Shown: in pieces, positions 1-5,074 of the stretch
Layout: each line of letters starts with the position of its first letter
How positions within the stretch are numbered: position 1 is the stretch's first letter
Source: Chloroflexota bacterium
GTDB taxonomy: Bacteria > Chloroflexota > Ktedonobacteria > Ktedonobacterales > Ktedonobacteraceae
NCBI GenBank assembly: GCA_021828635.1
Contig: JAJZEJ010000628.1
Location: forward strand, 1-5,074
Reading direction: 5' to 3'
Length of the DNA: 5,074 bases
The notes under the pieces: generated by a model
The model's database searches: none
What the model was told of the DNA's origin: nothing
What the model saw: the letters and a program-made list of their open reading frames with translations, nothing else
Position numbers and translations under genes: made by a program

Positions 1-84
1 ATAGCCTCGTCAAAAAACCGGCAAAAACCAAGATTTAAACAGCTTTAATAAACAAGATTACATCCTCAACTGCGACCTCCATAT
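1..84. other. Unresolved 5' edge upstream of the nuclease gene
   Basis: This AT-rich stretch is closed in every forward frame: a stop at 2-4 in frame 2, at 36-38 in frame 3, and tandem stops at 46-51 in the nuclease frame. Frame 1 up to 48 and frame 3 up to 38 both read as short lysine/arginine-rich tails, so either could be the C-terminus of an upstream gene. An XPB-type helicase would be expected there, but that is inference. Frame 2 is open from 5 and reads NKQDYILNCDL at about 46-79, which loosely resembles the segment preceding the LLYN motif in the Bax1 family. It could therefore be a frameshifted remnant of the nuclease N-terminus. The sequence here does not decide between these readings. 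Confidence 0.35.
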
Positions 85-1677
85 TTGGCACCGACGCCAC
101 AAGAGGTCGCGCTCCTGTATAATCAGTGGGCTTTTGAAGCGGCTCTGTTGCAGGCATCAGGTGTGCGTTTCGTGATCGACTGTGCGGCTTTTAGTCGCGG
201 TAATAGCGGTCAGGGAGTTGGCACAGGTATTGGCGCGGTGATTAAACGCCTCTGCTTTTTAGCACGCAAAATTGGCGTATATTATGACCTGGCATATGAA
301 GGGGGAAACGGAGACGGACGCGATCAATCGGTCCCTACAGAGTTGCGGCTTGTGTTGACGTTGTATGGGCCACAGGAGGTGACTGGCGCGGCGCAGCAAT
401 ATGGCTTGCGCTTGGCGCGGCTGTGTCGTCTCCTGTTCGATTACGGCGTTGCGGCTGGTGCGACTAGCAATGAGCGTGAGCGGAAACGCTCCGGTAAGAC
501 AAAACAGGCTGCAATGGGTTCCGTTATCGTGAGCGCGGAAGCCACAGTGCATTTTCTGCAACGCAGCTATACTCTGGCAATGGATGCACACCTGTTGGCC
601 TTTCTGCGAGCTGAGACGATGGAACCTGATGGCGGACGTGTTGATGGCAGCGCGGAGACAACCCAGAGTGCCGTTTTTGATAGCAGTATTGAGCAGTCAT
701 TCGCGGAAGCCTTTAGCGCGTTAGCACGCACGCATAGCGCGGAAGCTTCGGCTACTATGCATGGCTGGCAGTTAGAGCGCGAGCCGGAACCACTCTTGCT
801 TGACCAGAGCATCTTCATCCCCGATTTCGCCCTGACCCGTTCTCCTTATCGCATCTATGTCGAGATACTCGGTTTCTGGACACCCGCCTATCGGGAACGC
901 AAGATACAGAAGTTGCGCCAGCTTGAGGGACGGTCGGACATTCTTTTGATTGTGCCACGCGAAGCTCAGGATGCCTTTGCCAGTCTGGCCGAACATTTTC
1001 CTATCATCATTTACCATCAACAACTCGCCGTCACAGACCTGTTGCAGGTGCTTGAGACACGCTATAACGACTCCGCGACCCGTCTGGCTCAGATTGATGT
1101 TGAGGCAGTGCGGGCATGCATTCGTGAGCATGGCTGGCTGGCCGAGCGTGAAAGCTATGCGCTACTGTATTGTTATCGTAGTTCTGAGCTACAGCTGGCC
1201 GCTCACCGGATTGTGGATAGCGACATTAGCTATCAGGCGGGCGCGGGTTTTTATCAACGGGATTGGCTGGCAGGTTTGCATGATGAGATTGTGGCGTGGA
1301 TGATGCGACAGCTGGCTGCTATGCCACAGCAGCATATCCCGTTGGCAGAGGTGTTACAGATGATGAAGGAGCGGCACGCAGCATTGGCAAGCTGCGAGGA
1401 TGCGGTACTTGAAATGCTGCTGGGTGACTGGCCTGAGTTACAGATACGACGTACCTCGATTTTTGATGCCGTTGTGCAAATAATTGATAATCATACTAAA
1501 GGTGAGTTGAATAGCGCGGATTTGGCCGCGATAGAACAACATGAAACATCTTTAGACGCCCTTATAAAGCAGACGCATAGGCAAGTCAAAGAACATCGTC
1601 CGACATTGAGAAAACGGGCTGAAAATACAGTAAAACAGCAACCTGGGCAGCCAGATTTATGGGAAAATATATCATAA
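85..1677 (+). CDS. Bax1-like DUF790 family nuclease (XPB helicase partner), N-terminally short
   Basis: The protein resembles Bax1/DUF790 (PF05626), a structure-specific DNA nuclease that works with the XPB helicase in archaeal and some bacterial nucleotide excision repair. Residues 8-30 (EVALLYNQWAFEAALL) match the family's LLYN...LL segment, and 86-120 (LRLVLTLYGP...YGLRLARL) match the 'GP...YG..LA' region, together fitting the Cas2-like middle domain. The PD-(D/E)xK nuclease core follows: SIEQSFAEAF at 201-210, PDF with Asp247 at 246-248, VEILGFWTPAY with Glu260 at 259-269, then Lys273/Lys276 in RKIQKL. Residues 335-530 form a long helical C-terminal region, charged at its end. Family members normally carry about 100 or more residues before LLYN, and these are absent here. 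Two in-frame stops lie at 46-51. The TTG at 85 has no Shine-Dalgarno sequence and is only the first possible start, so the gene may be frameshifted or truncated. The family call is firm; the start and intactness are not. Confidence 0.82.
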   Translation: MAPTPQEVALLYNQWAFEAALLQASGVRFVIDCAAFSRGNSGQGVGTGIGAVIKRLCFLARKIGVYYDLAYEGGNGDGRDQSVPTELRLVLTLYGPQEVTGAAQQYGLRLARLCRLLFDYGVAAGATSNERERKRSGKTKQAAMGSVIVSAEATVHFLQRSYTLAMDAHLLAFLRAETMEPDGGRVDGSAETTQSAVFDSSIEQSFAEAFSALARTHSAEASATMHGWQLEREPEPLLLDQSIFIPDFALTRSPYRIYVEILGFWTPAYRERKIQKLRQLEGRSDILLIVPREAQDAFASLAEHFPIIIYHQQLAVTDLLQVLETRYNDSATRLAQIDVEAVRACIREHGWLAERESYALLYCYRSSELQLAAHRIVDSDISYQAGAGFYQRDWLAGLHDEIVAWMMRQLAAMPQQHIPLAEVLQMMKERHAALASCEDAVLEMLLGDWPELQIRRTSIFDAVVQIIDNHTKGELNSADLAAIEQHETSLDALIKQTHRQVKEHRPTLRKRAENTVKQQPGQPDLWENIS

Positions 1678-1693
1678 AGTCGGCTTTTTTTTT
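1676..1693 (+). terminator. Weak intrinsic-terminator-like site after the nuclease gene
   Basis: Directly at the nuclease stop codon, AAAG (1676-1679) can pair with CTTT (1684-1687) around a TCGG loop, and the sequence runs on as nine T residues (1685-1693). The T-run and position fit a terminator. The stem has only four pairs, one of them G-C, so it would be weak. Confidence 0.3.
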
Positions 1694-1732
1694 GTTACTT
1701 TTGCAGAGTTTGTACGTATAAATACATGCAAA
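1692..1732 (+). promoter_or_regulatory. Possible promoter overlapping a 24-bp operator-like dyad
   Basis: TTTGTACGTAT (1709-1719) and ATACATGCAAA (1722-1732) are inverted repeats separated by AA. Nine of eleven positions are Watson-Crick complementary and one more is G-T, a geometry typical of a dimeric repressor site. A possible -10 TATAAA (1717-1722) lies inside it, with a poor -35 TTGTTA (1692-1697) at a long 19-base spacing. A second weak pair is TTGTTT (1747-1752) with TATACA (1771-1776). No recognisable gene follows for about 580 bases, so what it would control is unclear. Confidence 0.25.
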
Positions 1733-2033
1733 CGAGAAAAGAGAACTTGTTTTTAGAGAATACTTGGAACTATACATTTCTCGGTGCCAGGAAATTCCGG
1801 GCGGTCAGGGCGAAATGCAGGATGTACAGGGACGGAAGTTGATCATTTTTTATTCCGGTTTCATTTTGCTTCTCTATCATACCCATCATCTGGCCCGTCG
1901 TCTGGTAGAGTGTCAATGTCTTGTGAGACGTAAATGTGATGCCTGAAGAACTTGCGATGGTACAGCGTTAACTGTGAGGGATCATGGCGAAGGGGCTGAT
2001 TCTCATACCATTAGCATCTGCTCCCGCAAAACA
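1733..2033. other. Intergenic stretch with no supported gene
   Basis: Short open frames exist on both strands (for example 1764-1946 forward) but none has a convincing ribosome binding site, domain or protein-like composition. I see no RNA gene, insertion-sequence end or strong repeat. A small palindrome GGAAATTCC at about 1790-1798 is the only local symmetry and is probably chance. Confidence 0.5.
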
Positions 2034-2165
2034 GCACTTCCAGGTTGCAAAACCGGAAGTGCCGGTTGTGTTTGACTGTAGGGACCGATTTGCCGCGTCC
2101 GTTCCGTGTGTCGGTAGCAATTCCGTTGGGAAATATGGACACGGCAAGGATGTGGAACCGGCTCC
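2034..2165 (+). other. Region of dense nested inverted repeats, possible structured RNA
   Basis: A hairpin GCACTTCC-A-GGTT / GCAA / AACC-GGAAGTGC (2034-2062) has 12 base pairs, one bulged A (2042) and a GNRA-type GCAA tetraloop. Its 3' strand competes with a second hairpin, AACCGG (2051-2056) with CCGGTT (2062-2067). GCCGGTT (2061-2067) is also a perfect complement of AACCGGC (2156-2162). That longer pairing encloses GCCGCGTCC (2092-2100) with GGACACGGC (2137-2145; eight of nine pair) and, inside it, TTCC-GTTG-GGAA (2121-2132). This could be a small RNA, a leader with alternative folds, or the decayed remains of a palindromic mobile repeat. No known riboswitch core was recognised, and the strand is assumed. 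Confidence 0.3.
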
Positions 2166-2219
2166 TATATTCCAATGGGTAAGTCTCCTTAATGGATGTA
2201 GGCAACCATTCTGTAGGCA

Positions 2220-2248
2220 TTGGCATTTTCTGTGCCATGTGGTATAGT
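2220..2248 (+). promoter_or_regulatory. Sigma70-type promoter for the FG-GAP-like membrane protein gene
   Basis: TTGGCA (2220-2225) matches the -35 consensus at five of six positions and TATAGT (2243-2248) matches the -10 at five of six, with the ideal 17-base spacing. Transcription would start near 2255, giving a leader of about 55 bases before the GTG at 2311. A short dyad, TGGCA (2221-2225) with TGCCA (2233-2237), lies within the promoter and may be incidental. Confidence 0.6.
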
Positions 2249-2296
2249 TCGGGTAATTTCTGGAATGTATGTTCGATTACCCTCGAATTTTTTGAG
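2248..2296 (+). promoter_or_regulatory. Inverted repeat with T-run at the start of the leader
   Basis: GGGTAAT (2251-2257) is a perfect inverted repeat of ATTACCC (2276-2282) with an 18-base spacer. TTC (2248-2250) can add three pairs with GAA (2285-2287) across a two-base bulge. Six T residues follow (2288-2293), so on read-through transcripts it resembles a terminator. A competing small hairpin, CTCGAA (2282-2287) with TTTGAG (2291-2296), overlaps the Shine-Dalgarno sequence. Because the predicted start site falls inside the left arm, the dyad may instead act as a DNA operator. Confidence 0.3.
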
Positions 2297-2300
2297 AGGA
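2294..2300 (+). promoter_or_regulatory. Ribosome binding site selecting the GTG start at 2311
   Basis: GAGAGGA lies ten bases before the GTG at 2311 and is the only good Shine-Dalgarno sequence nearby. The overlapping ATG at 2309 is in another frame and gives a peptide of about 15 residues. The in-frame ATG at 2353 has a GAGGG only two bases upstream, which is too close. Confidence 0.55.
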
Positions 2301-2310
2301 CGGTGACGAT

Positions 2311-3204
2311 GTGGAGCAGAGTCACACACAGGATCAGGCCAGGGCGAGGGCTATGAAATCCAATCCGCGCATGAGGCGCGAGAGCTATGATGATGAGCTG
2401 TATGATGACAGCTGGCCTTCACGCTTGCCTACGAGCGTGCGTCGCTACAATAGCGATGTGTATGGAGAGAGCGGACGTGCCACTGCTGATGTACAGATGA
2501 ACACGACACGCGACGAGCGTTCATCGACGACCAACACGACCAACCGACGTGCCAGCGCACCAGCGCGTCGTACAGCAGCGGAGATGCCGACGGTATCAAC
2601 AAATCAGAGCAGTCGGCGACGCCCAATCGATTGGGCCGTAGATACCGACGGCATTGAGCCACGCCATAGCGATGCCTTGACGATGTCGCCTCGTCCGGTT
2701 CGCCCAGGGCGTCCAGCCCCTTCAACTCAGCCACCAGTTAAGCCAGTTAAGCAACGTGCGGCGCGTCCGCACTGGCTCATTTATGTTGGTGTGATCATGC
2801 TTGTCATGATCCTGGCCTGGGTTGGCCTGAGCGCACTGACAAACTGGTGGCAGGGTGTGCAGAACAATCTGGAATACGGTATGCCGCGCACCTATCAGGT
2901 AAACGCGGTTGTCGGGCATGACGATTCACCCAGTAATCCCAGTCATTTTATCGCCATCAATCTTAATCGTAAAATCGAAATTATCGAATTTCCTGGCGGT
3001 GATGCGACAAAGGCGCGGGTGTACATTGGGCCAACACTGCTTGGAGCAAACGACAATCTGACGCCTGTGACGCTTACATTCAAGGATGTCAATGGAGATG
3101 GCAAGCCAGATATGATTGTCAATATCGGGGCCAGTCGTGTCGTCTTCATCAACGATGGTACGGAGTTCAGGCCATTGCGCCCCACCGATAAGATACAACT
3201 CTAG
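2311..3204 (+). CDS. Single-pass membrane protein with FG-GAP/VCBS-like C-terminal domain
   Basis: The 297-residue product has three parts. Residues 1-153 are low-complexity and probably disordered, rich in Arg, Ser, Thr and Pro, with an acidic patch DDELYDDSW (27-35) and a basic/proline run before the membrane. Residues 154-176 (HWLIYVGVIMLVMILAWVG...) form one transmembrane helix; the preceding Arg/Lys residues suggest a cytoplasmic N-terminus. Residues 180-297 would lie outside. They include GMPRTYQVNAVVGHDDS, NPSHFIAINLN, and DVNGDGKPDMIV (259-270), a calcium-binding-type DxNGDGxxD loop as in FG-GAP/VCBS repeats, then VVFINDGTEF. Only one repeat is clear, so it is not a full beta-propeller. 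I recall similar proteins as multi-copy families in Ktedonobacteria, but this is unverified and their function is unknown. The GTG start is supported by GAGAGGA at 2294-2300 and a promoter at 2220-2248. The gene appears monocistronic. Confidence 0.85.
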   Translation: MEQSHTQDQARARAMKSNPRMRRESYDDELYDDSWPSRLPTSVRRYNSDVYGESGRATADVQMNTTRDERSSTTNTTNRRASAPARRTAAEMPTVSTNQSSRRRPIDWAVDTDGIEPRHSDALTMSPRPVRPGRPAPSTQPPVKPVKQRAARPHWLIYVGVIMLVMILAWVGLSALTNWWQGVQNNLEYGMPRTYQVNAVVGHDDSPSNPSHFIAINLNRKIEIIEFPGGDATKARVYIGPTLLGANDNLTPVTLTFKDVNGDGKPDMIVNIGASRVVFINDGTEFRPLRPTDKIQL

Positions 3205-3252
3205 CTTGGCCGACGGGATATTCGCAAGAATGTTTTAGGAAACGAGGAGATG

Positions 3253-3341
3253 AGCATGGCACCCACAAGGGGTGTCACTACATATAACGTGCGCCTCCAG
3301 CGCGGCATACATGTAGTGGCACCCCTTGTGGGTGCCATGCT
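3253..3341. repeat. Long inverted repeat (REP/MITE-like palindromic element)
   Basis: The arms 3253-3283 and 3311-3341 are 31 bases each and complementary throughout, with one G-T pair (T3275/G3319), around a 27-base loop. Each arm is itself a palindrome: GGCACCC (3258-3264) with GGGTGTC (3270-3276), and GGCACCC (3318-3324) with GGGTGCC (3330-3336). The element can therefore fold as one long hairpin or as two small ones. It sits 48 bases after the FG-GAP gene and 34 bases before the 3' end of a possible minus-strand gene, the usual place for such elements. No T-run follows, so it is not a classical terminator, though the hairpin could protect mRNA ends. The loop contains GCGC-CTCCA-GCGC (3291-3303). 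No clear target duplication is visible. Similar GGCACCC repeats are common in Chloroflexi genomes, from memory. Confidence 0.85.
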
Positions 3342-3375
3342 ATTGGAACCATGCTTATTCGTCATGCCTCGGCTT

Positions 3376-3606
3376 TTATTTACGCCATCCCACATCTTCA
3401 GGTAATGCTTGCAACTTTGTCAGCAAGCGCACAGGTATCTGCGTTGGTAATGGTGGTCTTTGCGCTGCTGCCTGGGTTGGCAACGTAGCCGACGCCTCAT
3501 GCTCAGGGGGCTTTTCCCTGATTGGAGAGCAGGCCAGGAGCGCAAAGGCTAGCATCCAGCCGACAAGAAGCCCTACGAGAATCCAGAGTAGTAGCGTGTG
3601 TACCAT
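3376..3606 (-). CDS. Possible small membrane-anchored protein or lipoprotein
   Basis: The frame encodes 76 residues from the ATG at 3606. Residues 3-26 are strongly hydrophobic (HTLLLWILVGLLVGWMLAFA) and end in LLAC. This could be a signal peptide with a poor lipobox (Cys27, but Leu at -2) or a simple membrane anchor. Residues 28-76 are hydrophilic and proline/alanine-rich. A GAGGA lies 13 bases before this ATG, which is rather far. A longer in-frame start at 3654 would add 16 residues but has no Shine-Dalgarno sequence. The gene would converge on the FG-GAP gene across the palindromic repeat. I do not recognise a family. The ordered layout of hydrophobic helix then polar tail favours a real gene, while the lack of a clear promoter argues against it. 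Confidence 0.38.
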   Translation of the reverse strand: MVHTLLLWILVGLLVGWMLAFALLACSPIREKPPEHEASATLPTQAAAQRPPLPTQIPVRLLTKLQALPEDVGWRK

Positions 3607-3894
3607 TATGATGAACGTGTCCTCTTTCAGGCTGTTTCTGGCAAGAAGCAGCATTAAGTCTACTGTAGTAACTCAACGAAAAGCCAGGATGAAATTAACA
3701 CTAGCATAGGTGGCGATTAGCCCATTTGGTTGAGTATCTAGACTGTGCTGTAACATATTCCCATTCAGCATGACGAAAAACAATGCAAGAAAGTTTCAAT
3801 GCCATCTTGTTCTTTTGGATGAAATCTGTCACAATAGAAAAATATATTAGGCAATGGTTTCCCTCTGTGATCTTGTAAAGGGAAAGGCGAAGAC
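3607..3894 (+). other. Intergenic leader of the transporter gene
   Basis: No gene is supported here. The only promoter-like pair before the transporter is weak: TTGTTC (3807-3812) and CACAAT (3830-3835) with a 17-base spacing. An AT-rich patch with AATATATT (3841-3848) follows. The minus-strand region just right of 3606, which would hold a promoter for the small gene there, shows no good match. Confidence 0.3.
3858..3887 (+). promoter_or_regulatory. Ribosome binding site partly covered by a leader hairpin
   Basis: GAAAGG (3882-3887) lies seven bases before the ATG at 3895 and is the probable Shine-Dalgarno sequence. AGGGAAA (3879-3885) overlaps it and is a perfect complement of TTTCCCT (3858-3864), with a 14-base loop. 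This seven-pair stem could reduce access of ribosomes to the site. Whether it forms in the cell is not shown. Confidence 0.4.
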
Positions 3895-5074
3895 ATGGAC
3901 CACATAAACTGGCAGCGCAGGCGCGACATTTTGATTAGTATCATCTGTATGGGCATTATTCTTTGGGTGGTCTGGAATATCGCGGGTAAGTTCTTTGATA
4001 CGATCATTATTGTGCTTCTATCAATGGCGATAGCTTTCTTGCTATCACCGTTAGTCAATGTGCTAATTGGGTATAAGGTTCCGCGTGTGCTGGCGACGGT
4101 GATTGTTTATGTGATCGTGCTGGCTTTTCTGGGCGCGATTGGCTATGCACTGACTTTTTCGCTTATTCAGCAGGCGCTCTCGTTTTCGCACACAATTACG
4201 ATCTTCACGAACAGTGTGCCAGATAAATTTTCAAAATTAATCACGCTGTTACAAAATCAGGCCAATGCTGCTGGTATACCATCTGCAAATATTACGAACG
4301 CGGTCAATCAGCTTACAGGCCAGGTATCAAGTTTCGCATCGAACTTAGCTTCCAATATCGTCAATCTGGTTTTCTTTGTTGCCGGGGCGTTGATTAATAT
4401 CGTACTGGTGATTGTGATTAGCTTTTACCTGACGCTAGATGGTAAACGCATCCGTGATGGCATCATGAGTATTACGCCGAAACGTTCTATGCCCAATGCT
4501 CTGCTTTTCGAGGATGCGCTGAACCGCGTCGTTGGCAACTATATTCGTGGACAGTTGACACTGGCTCTCATCATTGGTGTGCTGGCAGCTATCGTGTGCG
4601 TGGTGACGGGATTGGGCCAGTTTGCCCTTCTTGTTGGTTTCATGGCCTTTCTCTTCGAGACCATTCCAATGGTGGGACCAACGCTGGCGTCAGTGCCACC
4701 TATCGTTCTCTCGCTACTCCTTCCAGCAGCATTTCCGCGTACCTTCTGGGTTATTGGTGCATTCATCGTGATTCAGGCGCTTGAGAGCAATATATTGGGG
4801 CCGCGCATCGTGGGACACGCCGTTGGCTTGCATCCTGTGGCCTCGATTCTGGCTTTGATCGTTGGCGCACGCCTATTCGGAGCTTTTGGCGCTCTGCTGG
4901 CGACCCCGATAGTGGCGGCGACCTGGGTCGTGATTGCCAGCTTGTATAGTTCGGCGCGTGGTCAAACGGCGGACGAGATGCTTGCCAGAAAGCGTGCATC
5001 CTGGAATATTCGTCGTCCAAGTGGTACATTGATACACGGTCGGCGTAAGCCGGGTAGTTCAGGCAATGGGGAAG
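3895..5074 (+). CDS. AI-2E family transporter (PF01594), 3' end beyond the window
   Basis: This is a polytopic inner-membrane protein of the AI-2E/DUF20 family, whose members include TqsA (autoinducer-2 export) and several cation/proton antiporters; the substrate here cannot be read from sequence. The visible 393 residues stay open to the window edge. Hydrophobic segments lie at about 12-29, 33-54, 66-91, 155-181, 220-264, 268-295 and 313-350. The soluble stretch at about 92-154 matches the family's large loop after the third helix. Family motifs are clear: NYIRGQL (215-221), FETIPMVGP (254-262), ESNILGPRIVGHAVGLHP (297-314) and GARLFGAFGALLATPIVA (324-341). Residues 351-393 are a basic tail, so little is probably missing, since the family is usually about 340-400 residues. 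The ATG at 3895 is preceded by GAAAGG, and the following MDHINWQRRRDIL is a typical short basic N-terminus. It is read from its own leader rather than as an operon with the genes to the left. Confidence 0.93.
   Translation, partial: MDHINWQRRRDILISIICMGIILWVVWNIAGKFFDTIIIVLLSMAIAFLLSPLVNVLIGYKVPRVLATVIVYVIVLAFLGAIGYALTFSLIQQALSFSHTITIFTNSVPDKFSKLITLLQNQANAAGIPSANITNAVNQLTGQVSSFASNLASNIVNLVFFVAGALINIVLVIVISFYLTLDGKRIRDGIMSITPKRSMPNALLFEDALNRVVGNYIRGQLTLALIIGVLAAIVCVVTGLGQFALLVGFMAFLFETIPMVGPTLASVPPIVLSLLLPAAFPRTFWVIGAFIVIQALESNILGPRIVGHAVGLHPVASILALIVGARLFGAFGALLATPIVAATWVVIASLYSSARGQTADEMLARKRASWNIRRPSGTLIHGRRKPGSSGNGE

Noticed and set aside
259..1303. Open frames on the minus strand (259-591, 567-818, 772-1131) and one in another plus frame (950-1303) inside the nuclease gene
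   Set aside because: They lie within a well-supported coding region, lack domains, and have shadow-like composition rich in Cys, Arg and Ser.
2197..2219. Direct repeat TGTAGGCA at 2197-2204 and 2212-2219
   Set aside because: Only two eight-base copies at a 15-base period; too short to be an array, and no CRISPR-like repeat occurs anywhere in the window.
1764..2325. Small open frames 1764-1946 (+), 1984-2247 (+) and 2011-2325 (-)
   Set aside because: None has a properly spaced Shine-Dalgarno sequence, a recognisable domain or a protein-like layout. The two latter overlap each other and the inverted-repeat region.
2429..3198. Minus-strand frames inside the FG-GAP gene (2429-2734, 2722-2919, 2926-3198, 2943-3185)
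   Set aside because: Shadows of the supported plus-strand gene, with no domains of their own.
3335..3355. CCATGCT duplication as a target-site duplication of the repeat element
   Set aside because: Both copies are on the right side and one lies within the arm itself, so it does not flank the element as an insertion footprint would.
3326..3709. Plus-strand frame of 127 codons
   Set aside because: It begins inside the palindromic repeat, is Cys/Ser/Arg-rich without domains, and overlaps the more plausible minus-strand small gene.
3765..5029. Frames 3765-4058 (-), 4539-4766 (-), 4596-4784 (+) and 4763-5029 (-)
   Set aside because: All overlap the transporter gene, apart from the left part of the first, and have no features suggesting real products.

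Overview
The window looks like a bacterial chromosome fragment of roughly 50% GC, most probably from the class Ktedonobacteria (phylum Chloroflexi/Chloroflexota). This assignment is inference. It rests on a bacterial DUF790/Bax1-type nuclease, on an Arg-rich single-pass membrane protein with a short FG-GAP/VCBS-like outer domain of a kind I associate with Ktedonobacteria, and on an intergenic GGCACCC/GGGTGCC palindromic repeat typical of Chloroflexi. No sequence search was possible.

Layout. Positions 1-84 are an AT-rich edge where all three forward frames are closed. Positions 85-1677 (+) encode most of a Bax1-like (DUF790) PD-(D/E)xK nuclease, the family that partners the XPB helicase. It lacks the usual N-terminal domain in frame. 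Positions 1678-2310 contain no convincing gene. They hold a weak terminator-like hairpin, a 24-bp dyad at a possible promoter, a stretch dense in nested inverted repeats (2034-2165), and a good sigma70-type promoter (2220-2248) serving the next gene. Positions 2311-3204 (+) encode the FG-GAP-like membrane protein. Positions 3253-3341 form a 31-bp inverted repeat (REP/MITE-like). A possible small membrane or lipoprotein gene lies on the minus strand at 3376-3606 and converges on the FG-GAP gene, with the repeat between their 3' ends. Positions 3895-5074 (+) encode an AI-2E family transporter (PF01594) that runs off the right edge.

The genes do not form an obvious single pathway. The nuclease is a DNA-repair protein whose XPB partner would be expected just upstream, outside the window. 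The FG-GAP protein and the transporter are envelope proteins under separate promoters. I found no phage, CRISPR, toxin-antitoxin or biosynthetic system. The best candidates for something undescribed are the structured region before the FG-GAP gene, the nuclease's broken or absent N-terminus, and the palindromic repeat.
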